Shown here: in pieces, positions 54,074 to 62,635 of the stretch
Position numbering within the stretch: the first letter of the stretch is position 1
How the letters are laid out: each line of letters starts with the position of its first letter
Made by a program: the position numbers and the translations under genes
The notes under the pieces: model-generated
Told to the model about the DNA's origin: nothing
Databases searched by the model: none
Seen by the model: the letters and a program-made list of their open reading frames with translations, nothing else
Assembly: GCF_030053345.1 (NCBI RefSeq)
Contig: NZ_JASGBP010000010.1
Location: 1 to 64,000 of the forward strand
Source: Flavobacterium sedimenticola
Lineage (GTDB): Bacteria; Bacteroidota; Bacteroidia; Flavobacteriales; Flavobacteriaceae
Length of the DNA stretch: 64,000 nt
Direction: 5' to 3'

Positions 54074-54976
54074 ACCGCAGTCGGCCAGTATGGCTTTGAG
54101 ACGAATCAGGAGTTTGAGTATTCCCGCGGGTAATCGGACCAAGATTCTTTTTTTCCAATTCAGATTTTGTGCATCTATTTGACGGAATAATTCCTCGGCT
54201 CTGGGGTCATTACCTATAATTTTGCATTTGATGCAAGCGGAAAACCGATTCAAGTCCATAAACTTTTTAAGCAGCGGATTTTCGCGTTCCAAAGCTTCGT
54301 ATTTGGCAAAAGTATATTCCTCAAAAAAGTAATGATAGCCTCGCGAAATACTTTGGTGGTCATACACGTAACGCGCTAAAATTTGCCAAATAAACACCAC
54401 GGGGAATTGCAATCCGATACGCATCCAAAGCTCGGTGTCTTCCCCTTTTTTGATCTGCTCGTCAAAAACACCTACCGTTTTTAAAACACTGCGATGTAGC
54501 GCTACGCCGGAAGTCCAAATAATCGATTTTTTGCTACTGGCCTCAAAATAATTTACGATTTCGTAGTCGCCGGTTTTGGCAACCGAATACTGCGCCGGGA
54601 AACTCGATTTTTCGGTTTCAATTTGTACGCCGCAAGTAAACACTTTTTGATTGGGCAATTGGTCGATATAACGGTGCATGACTTCTAAAAACTGTGGATA
54701 CCAATAATCATCGGCATCCAAAAAACAGATGAAATCGGCCGAGGCTTTGTCAATTCCGAAATTTCGAGTGGCCGCCACACCTTCGTTGGGTTTAGAGAAA
54801 TAGAGAAGGCGCGGATCCGAAAACGACAGCATTTTGGCTTCGCTGTTATCGGTAGAACCGTCGTTTACAACGATCAATTCGAAATCCGAAAAATGCTGCG
54901 CCAACACACTTTTTATGGTGTTTTCTACAAAATTTTCTTTGTTATACAGCGCTATGATTACGGAGAAAAACGGCAT
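54050..54976 (-). CDS. Glycosyltransferase family 2
   Basis: The 308-residue GT-A enzyme has FSVIIALYNKENFVENTIKS at its start, VVNDGSTDNSE near 37, and the D-x-D metal motif in FICFLDADDYWYPQF near 83. The C-terminal part is helical. It is the last gene of a three-gene minus-strand operon (GT2 - methyltransferase - GT2), three bases after the methyltransferase. Confidence 0.92.
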   Translation of the reverse strand: MPFFSVIIALYNKENFVENTIKSVLAQHFSDFELIVVNDGSTDNSEAKMLSFSDPRLLYFSKPNEGVAATRNFGIDKASADFICFLDADDYWYPQFLEVMHRYIDQLPNQKVFTCGVQIETEKSSFPAQYSVAKTGDYEIVNYFEASSKKSIIWTSGVALHRSVLKTVGVFDEQIKKGEDTELWMRIGLQFPVVFIWQILARYVYDHQSISRGYHYFFEEYTFAKYEALERENPLLKKFMDLNRFSACIKCKIIGNDPRAEELFRQIDAQNLNWKKRILVRLPAGILKLLIRLKAILADCGLGKSVFR

Positions 54977-54979
54977 CGG

Positions 54980-55723
54980 TTAGGGCATTTTTTTGGTGAC
55001 TACTAGTACGGTTTCCTGAGCGTTCAATCCGTTTACGGTATTTTCTTCAAAATGCGTTCGAACATCGACTTCAAAGCCACTTTGCTCCAATCGTTCCCGC
55101 AAACCCGAAACCGAATACACACGAACGTGATCTTCCTGCCCGAAATGTTTCAAACGCTCTTCAGCCGAAGTAATACTGTAATCTTCATAAATCGACCCTT
55201 CTTGAAACGGTGTTTGAATCAGAATTTTTCCATTGGGTTTCAGTACTCTGTAGAGTTCTTGCATGGCTTTTATATCATCAATCACATGCTCCAAAATATG
55301 GTAGCAAATAATCAAATCAAACTGATCATCCGGTGCTGCCATGTGGGTGATGTCGTATTGGGTATCGGCTATAAAATCGTTTGATAAATCGGTGGCTGTA
55401 TACTTTATTTGCGGCACTTTTTTCAGTTTACGATACAAGCAACGCGAGGGCGAAAAATCGAGGATATGAATGCCCGGTCGGAGAAATTCGGTTTCCAGAA
55501 GCTGCCATAAGCGACGGTTTCTGGGTAAGCTGCCGCAATTCGGACACAACAGATTGCCGTTTTTTCCGGTGATAAAGGTACGCAAACCTTTGCCGCAAAC
55601 CGTGCAGGTAAAGGTATGACCGCGGTAGCCTAAATACAACAGTCTACGTAACACCAATTCGCTTTTGAAAAATACCTTTCGCGGCAAAATAAAATGGATG
55701 AGTTGCTGGAGTACTTTATACAT
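54980..55723 (-). CDS. SAM-dependent methyltransferase with N-terminal zinc ribbon
   Basis: The 247-residue protein begins with a zinc-ribbon-like segment (CTVCGKGLRTF, then LLCPNCGSLPRNRRLW; four Cys at about residues 39-65). A class I methyltransferase follows with ILDFSPS near 83, DQFDLIICYHILEHVIDD near 132 and the YRVLKPNGKILIQTPF strand near 160. Located between two GT2 genes, it probably methylates a sugar of the glycan. It overlaps the upstream GT2 gene by eight bases. Confidence 0.88.
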   Translation of the reverse strand: MYKVLQQLIHFILPRKVFFKSELVLRRLLYLGYRGHTFTCTVCGKGLRTFITGKNGNLLCPNCGSLPRNRRLWQLLETEFLRPGIHILDFSPSRCLYRKLKKVPQIKYTATDLSNDFIADTQYDITHMAAPDDQFDLIICYHILEHVIDDIKAMQELYRVLKPNGKILIQTPFQEGSIYEDYSITSAEERLKHFGQEDHVRVYSVSGLRERLEQSGFEVDVRTHFEENTVNGLNAQETVLVVTKKMP

Positions 55724-56612
55724 GAGTCACCGGTTTTGCAGCACACATATAGCCGAGTTTGTATAATTTGAAACACCACATGTTGGGTTGTTGTCGGAAA
55801 ACCATTTTTTTCAAAAACGGCCCGAAGATTTTAAAAAGCAATGCCATCACAGGTAAGGCACCGTATTTTTTAAGAGTTAAATAGTAACGCGTAATAGGAT
55901 TGATTTTGTGAATGTCTTTCAGGTCTAACATTAATTCGAGTTTGGCGTCTACCGCTTCCAATGATTTTTTAAAATAGATTTCATTGTTTTCCAATCCCAA
56001 ATGATACACGGCATTGTCGATATGCTTTACTTTTTTGTGATGAATGAGCAGCTGATACGCAAAGTACGGATCGAGACCATAGTATTTTTCGCTTCCCTGA
56101 AAATTGTGTTGGATAAAATCGGCTTTGGTGATTAGAAAATTACCCGAAAAAACGTATTGATACGGGTTTTTATTGCGATCGGCAGCCGACTTTTCCTCGC
56201 TGGTTTTGCCGTACACATAGCGCAGTATTTTGTCCTGCACCGGGCGTTGGTTTTCGTATTGGTAGCCGCCAAAAACCGTGGCGTCTTCTCTGATAACGCC
56301 AACGTAATTTTTGATAAACGCAGCGCTGCCCGGCATGACGTCGGCATCTAAAAACAGTAAACGGTCGTACATGGCTTTTTCGCACAATAAGGCTCGGGTT
56401 TTGGTTCGACCCAAATTGATAGTGTTGCGTTCAAAGACACAATGGGGCAGCGCGTTGATTTTGCTGTTTTCAGCGGTAATTTCTTGGTCTTCCGAAGCAT
56501 CGTCGAGTGCCATGATTTCATAAGGAATATCTTCCGCAATACACTGACGGTTCAATTCGCTCACCAAAGGCAGGATGTTGTAGTTGTATGTCGGAATTAA
56601 GATGGAAATCAT
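55716..56612 (-). CDS. Glycosyltransferase family 2
   Basis: The 298-residue GT-A enzyme has MISILIPTYNYN at its start, IMALDDASEDQE near 33, and the D-x-D motif in RLLFLDADVMPGSAAF near 85. The sequence between resembles chain-extending GT2 enzymes. It is the first gene of the GT2-methyltransferase-GT2 operon and diverges from the oxygenase gene, with start codons about 55 bases apart. Confidence 0.9.
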   Translation of the reverse strand: MISILIPTYNYNILPLVSELNRQCIAEDIPYEIMALDDASEDQEITAENSKINALPHCVFERNTINLGRTKTRALLCEKAMYDRLLFLDADVMPGSAAFIKNYVGVIREDATVFGGYQYENQRPVQDKILRYVYGKTSEEKSAADRNKNPYQYVFSGNFLITKADFIQHNFQGSEKYYGLDPYFAYQLLIHHKKVKHIDNAVYHLGLENNEIYFKKSLEAVDAKLELMLDLKDIHKINPITRYYLTLKKYGALPVMALLFKIFGPFLKKMVFRQQPNMWCFKLYKLGYMCAAKPVTHV

Positions 56613-56668
56613 TTAGGGAAACCGAATTAAATAAATACCTTTACAAAGAAAATTATTTTTTTGGCAAT

Positions 56669-57502
56669 ATGAGCAATTTGAACCGAATTGATTTGGCGAA
56701 TCTTATTTTTGACAAACTCAGCGAAGCAAAAGAAACCTTAAAAGCGCAATTTCAAAACAATCCTACCGGAATTCGTTATTTTTTTATCGATGCTTTATTG
56801 CCCGAGTCGGTAGCACTCCAAATTGCCGAGGTTTTTCCGCAACCCGAGGCCATGGTTTTGAAGAAAAGCTTACGCGAAAACAAGTATGTGGCGGCTCAAA
56901 TGAATTTATACCATCCGTTGCTCGAAGAGATTATTTATGCGTTTCAGGACAAACGCGTAGTGGAACTGATAGGCAACATTTGTAACATCTCCAATCCGAT
57001 TCCTGATGAATATTTGTATGCCGGTGGTATTTCCGCTATGGGTAAAGATCAATTTTTAAACCCGCATTTGGATAATTCTCATGATAAAGACCGACAATGG
57101 TGGCGTGTGCTCAATTTGTTGTACTACGTTACGCCCGATTGGCAGGAAGAAAACGGAGGTAATTTAGAACTTTGGCCTAACGGACTTGAGGCTGAACCCA
57201 TTACCATTTACAGTAAATTTAACCGATTGGCCGTGATGGAAACACACAACCAATCATTGCATTCGGTGTCGCCGGTGGTCGTGGATAATGTCAGACGCTG
57301 TGTGTCTAATTATTATTTTTCGGAAACGCCGTTATTGGCGACCGACACCTTTCATGTGACTTCATTTCGCGGTCGTCCCGAAAATAAACTCGCCGATGTG
57401 TTGTTGCGGGCTGATACGTTTTTGCGAATGTGTTTGCGCAAAGTATTTAAGAAAGGCGTGCGGGAAAATCCGCATGTATACAAGAAAGATCGTAACCCAT
57501 GA
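56669..57502 (+). CDS. 2-oxoglutarate/Fe(II)-dependent oxygenase
   Basis: From ATG 56669 the 277-residue protein has the prolyl-hydroxylase-like fold. The H-x-D iron motif is NPHLDNSHDKD near residue 131, NGGNLELWPNG near 162, the distal iron His is in SLHSVSPVV near 196, and the 2OG-binding Arg is in VRRCVSNYYFS near 208. It hydroxylates an unidentified substrate, possibly a sugar or lipid of the surface glycan. An in-frame start at 56588 lies in the divergent GT2 gene and was not used. It overlaps the next gene by four bases. Confidence 0.85.
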   Translation: MSNLNRIDLANLIFDKLSEAKETLKAQFQNNPTGIRYFFIDALLPESVALQIAEVFPQPEAMVLKKSLRENKYVAAQMNLYHPLLEEIIYAFQDKRVVELIGNICNISNPIPDEYLYAGGISAMGKDQFLNPHLDNSHDKDRQWWRVLNLLYYVTPDWQEENGGNLELWPNGLEAEPITIYSKFNRLAVMETHNQSLHSVSPVVVDNVRRCVSNYYFSETPLLATDTFHVTSFRGRPENKLADVLLRADTFLRMCLRKVFKKGVRENPHVYKKDRNP

Positions 57503-58758
57503 GTGCCGTGTTCCGAAAATACCGCTACTATATATTCATTATACTGGTCGGATTAGGTAGTTTGGCAGTGCTCAACGGATTACTGCAACTCGACCAACAA
57601 ACCATCATTTTTCCCGATTGCGACAACTATTTGCAGTCGGCTCAAAAAATGTATCACAAGTTTACCGGACACTTTTACCGACCGATGGTGATGGCTTTTA
57701 TTACAGGAATCCCGTATTTGTTCGGGAGTTCGGATGCCGGAATTTTTACATGGAGTTTGGTGGTGAATATTTTCTGTTGGTTATCGACTTCCATTTTACT
57801 CTTCGAAATCCTCAAAAATTTTGTGAGCCCAAAAAAAGCTTTTGGTGTTGCGATTTTGCCTTTTTTGGTGGTAGGGAATACCGTACTCAACTTTCATTTG
57901 CTTACCGAAAACATCTTTGTGTTTTGTATCATGCTGGCGTTTTATACGTTGCTGCAGTATTATAAAACCCGGCATTTCGGTTACTTGTCTTTTTCGTTGG
58001 CGGTGTTTATAAGCAGTATGCTCATTAAGCCGGGAGCTAAATTTTTAGCTATTGTAATCGTATTGTTCTATTTCAAAGAACTCCTTAAAAACTACCGACA
58101 ACGCAGTATGATTTTCTTTTACGGCAGTGTTTTGATGGTACTGATTCAGGTGGTTGGGATGCGAATTCAATATGGTGATTTTACGATTAGTTACATCGAC
58201 GGTGTCACCTATCACAATTACATTTGCAGTAAGGCCGAATGTTTTAAAAACGGAACGACGTACGACCAAATTAATAATCCGAGAGCCGAATATTTGTTTA
58301 CACTCGATTTTACCGAGCAGAAAAAAATAGCGGCAGCCGATTTAAAAAATCAACTCCAAAATAACTTTCCCAATTTTGTGAAGGCTTATTTTGATGATGT
58401 GAAAGAAAATACCATTTCGGGGAATTCTTGTATTCATTTTTTGGAAAACAAGAAAAACAGTCCCGATTTCGACTTTTGGAAAACATTCTTTTTTGATGTG
58501 ACCAAATGGCAAAACAGACTGTTGAGCTTGTTGGCTGTGGTTTTGGCGGGTTATTTTATGTTGAAGAACTTCAGGACTAACCGATGGAAATTTGTAATAG
58601 CCTTTTTTATTGCCTACATCATAATATTGTCCGGCATTTCCTGTGGTCAGGGCGACCGCTTTCACTTGGTGACTTTTCCGTTTGTATTCTTGCTTTTAGG
58701 ACTTTTTGTGTATCGCCAAAAGGGTACTACACTGTTTTCTGAACCACCTCAAACATAG
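57499..58758 (+). CDS. Multipass membrane protein, GT-C/ArnT-like
   Basis: The 419-residue protein has about ten hydrophobic helices. An early loop after the first helix contains IIFPDCDNYLQSAQKMY near 37; the acidic D-x-D arrangement in the first periplasmic loop resembles GT-C glycosyltransferases that use lipid-linked sugars. A large soluble loop with two Cys (YICSKAECFKNG, near 240) follows. Its role may be transfer of a sugar at the periplasmic side, which is inferred. Its stop lies 32 bases inside the convergent ftsE gene. Confidence 0.75.
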   Translation: MSAVFRKYRYYIFIILVGLGSLAVLNGLLQLDQQTIIFPDCDNYLQSAQKMYHKFTGHFYRPMVMAFITGIPYLFGSSDAGIFTWSLVVNIFCWLSTSILLFEILKNFVSPKKAFGVAILPFLVVGNTVLNFHLLTENIFVFCIMLAFYTLLQYYKTRHFGYLSFSLAVFISSMLIKPGAKFLAIVIVLFYFKELLKNYRQRSMIFFYGSVLMVLIQVVGMRIQYGDFTISYIDGVTYHNYICSKAECFKNGTTYDQINNPRAEYLFTLDFTEQKKIAAADLKNQLQNNFPNFVKAYFDDVKENTISGNSCIHFLENKKNSPDFDFWKTFFFDVTKWQNRLLSLLAVVLAGYFMLKNFRTNRWKFVIAFFIAYIIILSGISCGQGDRFHLVTFPFVFLLLGLFVYRQKGTTLFSEPPQT

Positions 58759-59410
58759 TGTTGTCTTCGCACTTCAGGGTTTTGGCCGGGAATTTCATAA
58801 TCACGGCATAATCGTGCGTCGACATGATTACGGTTTTCCCGTTTTCATTAATTTTTTTCAACACGCCCAAGACTTCCGCGCTGGTTTGAGGGTCCAAATT
58901 TCCGGTGGGTTCATCGGCCAAAATCAATTCGGGGTCATTGAGTAGTGCGCGGGCAATGGCCACGCGTTGCTGTTCGCCACCCGATAATTGATGCGGCATC
59001 TTGTTCGCAATACCTTTTAAGCCTACTTTTTCTAAAACATCGATGATTTTGTTTTGCATCGAAGCCGCATCGGTCCAACCGGTGGCTTTCAGTACAAACA
59101 ACATATTCTCATTTACACTGCGATCGGGCAACAACAGAAAATCCTGAAATACAATGCCTAATTTTCTTCTTAAAAACGGAATATCGCTTTCTTTCAAGTT
59201 GGCTAAGTCGTAACCTACAATTTGACCCTGACCCACGGTTAAGGGCAAATCGGCATACAAGGTTTTCATAAAACTACTCTTTCCGGTTCCGGTTTTACCA
59301 ATAATGTATAAAAACTCACCTTCTTTGACATCCAAGTTGATTTGGGATAAAATCACTTTGTTTTCCTGATAAATCGTAACGTCTTTTAATGATAAAACTA
59401 TTTGTGACAT
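58727..59410 (-). CDS. ftsE: FtsE-type ABC transporter ATPase
   Basis: The 227-residue ATPase has Walker [10 protein letters not shown] near residue 37, the signature [15 protein letters not shown] near 140, Walker [14 protein letters not shown] near 160 and the switch His in MSTHDYA near 193. FtsE works with the membrane protein FtsX in cell division and peptidoglycan hydrolase control. No ftsX is adjacent, so it could also belong to another MacB/LolD-type exporter, but the size and motifs fit FtsE best. Confidence 0.85.
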   Translation of the reverse strand: MSQIVLSLKDVTIYQENKVILSQINLDVKEGEFLYIIGKTGTGKSSFMKTLYADLPLTVGQGQIVGYDLANLKESDIPFLRRKLGIVFQDFLLLPDRSVNENMLFVLKATGWTDAASMQNKIIDVLEKVGLKGIANKMPHQLSGGEQQRVAIARALLNDPELILADEPTGNLDPQTSAEVLGVLKKINENGKTVIMSTHDYAVIMKFPAKTLKCEDNTMFEVVQKTV

Positions 59411-59446
59411 GAGTAATTTTGTTTATGTGGTAAAAGTAGTAAATAT

Positions 59447-59474
59447 AAATTCCAAATTCCAAATTCCAAATTCC
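59447..59474. repeat. Four tandem copies of the heptamer AAATTCC
   Basis: Four exact AAATTCC units in a row, upstream of the ftsE start. It is a simple-sequence tract that could vary in length by slippage; no function is visible. Confidence 0.9.
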
Positions 59475-59581
59475 AAAATCACAAGGTTTGACATGTAAAA
59501 AAGAACTTTCCACTTTAAGAATTGTTTACAACAATGTTTATAATAAATAACAATGTTTTTACGTTATAGGCTGTAGAGTAA

Positions 59582-59589
59582 TATTTTTG
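59582..59589 (+). promoter_or_regulatory. -7 box (TATTTTTG) for the TPR-OMP operon
   Basis: TATTTTTG fits TAnnTTTG and ends 20 bases before the TPR-protein ATG. No clear -33 element is seen. Confidence 0.4.
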
Positions 59590-59609
59590 AAAAACTAAAA
59601 ATACGAATC

Positions 59610-62600
59610 ATGCGTAAAGTTTTAATGTTATGTTTTCTGCTGGTAACGGCAGTGTTTTTTGAAGTTTCAGCCCAACAATCTGCTATTTATACGCATCCGC
59701 TGTCAGAATTTGACAAAGCACTTTTATTGTATAAAGACAAGCAGTATCAGTCGGCTCAAATTTTGTTTGAAAAAGTCAAACAAGAGAACAAACAAGACGA
59801 TATACAGGCCGATTGCGCTTATTACATTGCCAATTGCGCCATTCATTTAAATCAAAACAATGCCGATGAGTTGATGGAAAAATTCGTGGCCGATTATCCT
59901 ACGAGTTCTAAACAAAATCAGGCTTACATCGAAGTGGCGCAATATTACTTTGAGCAAGGCAAATACCCGCAAGCCTTGCAGTATTTTGATAAAGTAGATG
60001 AAAGCGCGTTGACCTACGAACAAACTGAAAAATTCAACTTTCAAAAAGGGTACGCGTATTACACCGCCGGAAACAAAAAAGAAGCCGCCAATTATTTCAA
60101 TAAAGTTTCCAATTCGAAAGGATACGGTTCTCAAGCCAAATATTACTTAGGTATGATGTTGTATGAGGGCGACAATTACCAAGAAGCCAATAAAGTCTTC
60201 GAACAGATTGAAGATAAAGAAAAGTACAAAGACAAGCTTTCGTATTTTCAGGCGGATATGCATTTCAAAGCCGGAGCGTTTCAAAAAGCCATTGATGCCG
60301 GTTTGGAGGCCATGTCGAAATCGACGGCTCTAGAGAAGTCGGAGTTGAATAAAATCATTGGTGAAAGTTATTTCAACTTACAGCAGTACGACAAAGCGTT
60401 GCCGTATTTGAAAGAATACAAAGGTAAAAAAGGGAAGTGGAGCAATACCGATTTTTACCAATTAGGCTATGCTTACTACAAACAAAAAGACTACGAAAAT
60501 GCCATTCTTCAGTTTAATAAAATTATTGACGGGAAAGATGGTGTAGCGCAAAACGGCTACTACCATTTAGGAGAATGTTATTTCAAAACCGACAAAAAGC
60601 AACAAGCTTTAAATGCGTTTAAGAGTGCTTCCGAAATGGATTTTGACACCAAAATTCAGGAAGATGCTTTCTTGAACTATGCTAAGTTGAGTTATGAAAT
60701 CGGAAACTCCTACCAAAGTATTCCCGATGTGTTGTCGGCTTTCCTTACGAAGTATCCGAATTCCCCAAGTAAAACAGAGATTGAAACGCTCTTGATTAAC
60801 TCTTATATTACCTCCAAAAACTACAAAGATGCTTTGGTGTTATTGGAAAAAAACAACACGGAAACCAACAAACCGGCCTACCAAAAAGTAACATTCTACC
60901 GCGGGATTGAGTTGTATACCGACGGGAATTACAAAGAAGCGTTGGCCATGTTTAAAAAATCGATAGCCACGCCGAGAAACGAAAAGTTCACCGCCAGAGC
61001 CACCTTCTGGAAAGGCGAAACCGAGTATGTGTTGGATAATTTTAATGAGGCGTTGTTGAGCTTCAAACAGTTTACGGGTTATGCTTCGGCTAAGGAAACG
61101 CCTGAAAATAAAAACATCAATTACAATATCGCCTATGCGTATTTCAAACAAAAAGAATACGACCAAGCCGGGAATTATTTCCAAAGTTTTATTGATGGGA
61201 ACAAAGACGATAAAGTACGTTTGAACGATGCTTATTTGCGATTGGGTGACAGCCGATTTGTAACGTCCAAATATTGGCCGGCCATGGATGCCTACAACAA
61301 AGCCATCGAAATGAAAGGGATTGATGCCGATTATGCGGCATTCCAAAAAGCCTTGAGTTACGGTTTTGTGAATCGCAACGATCGTAAAATTGAGGATTTC
61401 AATAAGTTTTTACAAAATTTCAAAACATCACAATACCGTGATGATGCCTTGTTTGAACTAGGAAATACCTATGTAGCCGAGAACAAAACCGATTTGGCGG
61501 TGAAAACCTACGACCAGTTGTTGAGCGAATTCAAAAACGGTTCGTTTGCTTCGAAAGCGGTATTGCGACAAGGTTTGGTGTATTACAATGCCCAAAAAGA
61601 CGAATTGGCTTTGGCCAAATTTAAAAAAGTAGCCGCCGATTATCCGCGTTCTCCCGAAGCGTTAGAGGCCGTGTCTACCGCGCGTTTAATTTACATGGAT
61701 AACGGCAAAGTAGACGAATACGCTTCTTGGGTAAGAACGCTCGATTTTGTGGAAGTGTCCGATGCCGAATTGGATAACGACACGTATGAATCGGCTGAAA
61801 AACAATATTTACAAAACAATACCAAGCAAGCCATTTCCAGTTTGAGTGGGTATGTTTCTAAATTTCCGAACGGCATTCACGCACTCAAAGCCAATTTTTA
61901 TTTGGCGCAGTCGTATTATGCCGATGGTTTGGAAAGCAATTCGGTTCCGAATTACGAATTCGTAATCAGCAAACCGCGAAACGAATTTACAGAACAATCC
62001 TTGGCGCGTTTGGCTGAAATTCATTTGAAAAAAGACGATTACACCAAAGCGGTTCCGGTTTTGAAACGTTTGGAAACCGAAGCCGATTTTCCGCAGAATG
62101 TCACTTTTGCGCAAGCCAATTTGATGCGTGCCTATTACGAACAAAAAGACTACACCAATGCGGTGGTTTATGCCGATAAAGTGTTGGCCAATCCGAAAAC
62201 CGACAACAAAATTAAGAGTGATGCGCAAATTATTGTAGCACGTTCGGCGATTAAGGTAAATGATGAGGCCAAAGCCCGGGTAGCGTATGCCAAATTGATG
62301 ACTATCGCCAAAGGAGAATTGGCAGCAGAAGCGTTGTATTACGACGCCTACTTCAAAAACAAAGACGGAAAATTCGAGGATTCCAATAAAGCGGTGCAAA
62401 AATTAGCCAAAGAGTATTCGGGCTACAAGTATTTTGGTGCCAAAGGATTGATTATTATGGCTAAAAATTATTATCAGTTAAAAGATAATTTCAGCGCGAC
62501 TTCTATCTTAGACAGCGTTATTAAAAATTTTGCCACCTATACTGATGTGGTGGCCGAAGCGCAAACCGAATTGGATTTTATTAAAGGCGAAGCCGCGAAA

Positions 62601-62624
62601 ACGAACTCATCTATCCAAAATTAA
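59610..62624 (+). CDS. Large periplasmic TPR protein, 1004 aa
   Basis: A signal peptide (VLMLCFLLVTAVFFEVSAQ) is followed by about 25 TPR-like units covering nearly the whole length (repeated Y-x-x-A and A-x-x-Y-F patterns; for example ALQYFDKVDES near 110, AILQFNKIIDG near 295, ALNAFKSASEMD near 330). It has no lipobox or membrane anchor. It should be a periplasmic scaffold. The beta-barrel protein encoded 11 bases downstream is the obvious candidate partner. Confidence 0.88.
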   Translation: MRKVLMLCFLLVTAVFFEVSAQQSAIYTHPLSEFDKALLLYKDKQYQSAQILFEKVKQENKQDDIQADCAYYIANCAIHLNQNNADELMEKFVADYPTSSKQNQAYIEVAQYYFEQGKYPQALQYFDKVDESALTYEQTEKFNFQKGYAYYTAGNKKEAANYFNKVSNSKGYGSQAKYYLGMMLYEGDNYQEANKVFEQIEDKEKYKDKLSYFQADMHFKAGAFQKAIDAGLEAMSKSTALEKSELNKIIGESYFNLQQYDKALPYLKEYKGKKGKWSNTDFYQLGYAYYKQKDYENAILQFNKIIDGKDGVAQNGYYHLGECYFKTDKKQQALNAFKSASEMDFDTKIQEDAFLNYAKLSYEIGNSYQSIPDVLSAFLTKYPNSPSKTEIETLLINSYITSKNYKDALVLLEKNNTETNKPAYQKVTFYRGIELYTDGNYKEALAMFKKSIATPRNEKFTARATFWKGETEYVLDNFNEALLSFKQFTGYASAKETPENKNINYNIAYAYFKQKEYDQAGNYFQSFIDGNKDDKVRLNDAYLRLGDSRFVTSKYWPAMDAYNKAIEMKGIDADYAAFQKALSYGFVNRNDRKIEDFNKFLQNFKTSQYRDDALFELGNTYVAENKTDLAVKTYDQLLSEFKNGSFASKAVLRQGLVYYNAQKDELALAKFKKVAADYPRSPEALEAVSTARLIYMDNGKVDEYASWVRTLDFVEVSDAELDNDTYESAEKQYLQNNTKQAISSLSGYVSKFPNGIHALKANFYLAQSYYADGLESNSVPNYEFVISKPRNEFTEQSLARLAEIHLKKDDYTKAVPVLKRLETEADFPQNVTFAQANLMRAYYEQKDYTNAVVYADKVLANPKTDNKIKSDAQIIVARSAIKVNDEAKARVAYAKLMTIAKGELAAEALYYDAYFKNKDGKFEDSNKAVQKLAKEYSGYKYFGAKGLIIMAKNYYQLKDNFSATSILDSVIKNFATYTDVVAEAQTELDFIKGEAAKTNSSIQN

Positions 62625-62635
62625 TTTTGATTCCC

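Noticed and set aside
59447..59474. AAATTCC tandem repeat as a CRISPR-like array
   Set aside because: Units are seven bases with no spacers; it is a simple-sequence tract.
60840..61346. 168-codon and other long frames antisense to the TPR protein
   Set aside because: Phe/Ile/Gly-rich antisense shadow of Lys/Asn-rich TPR coding sequence; no independent start context.
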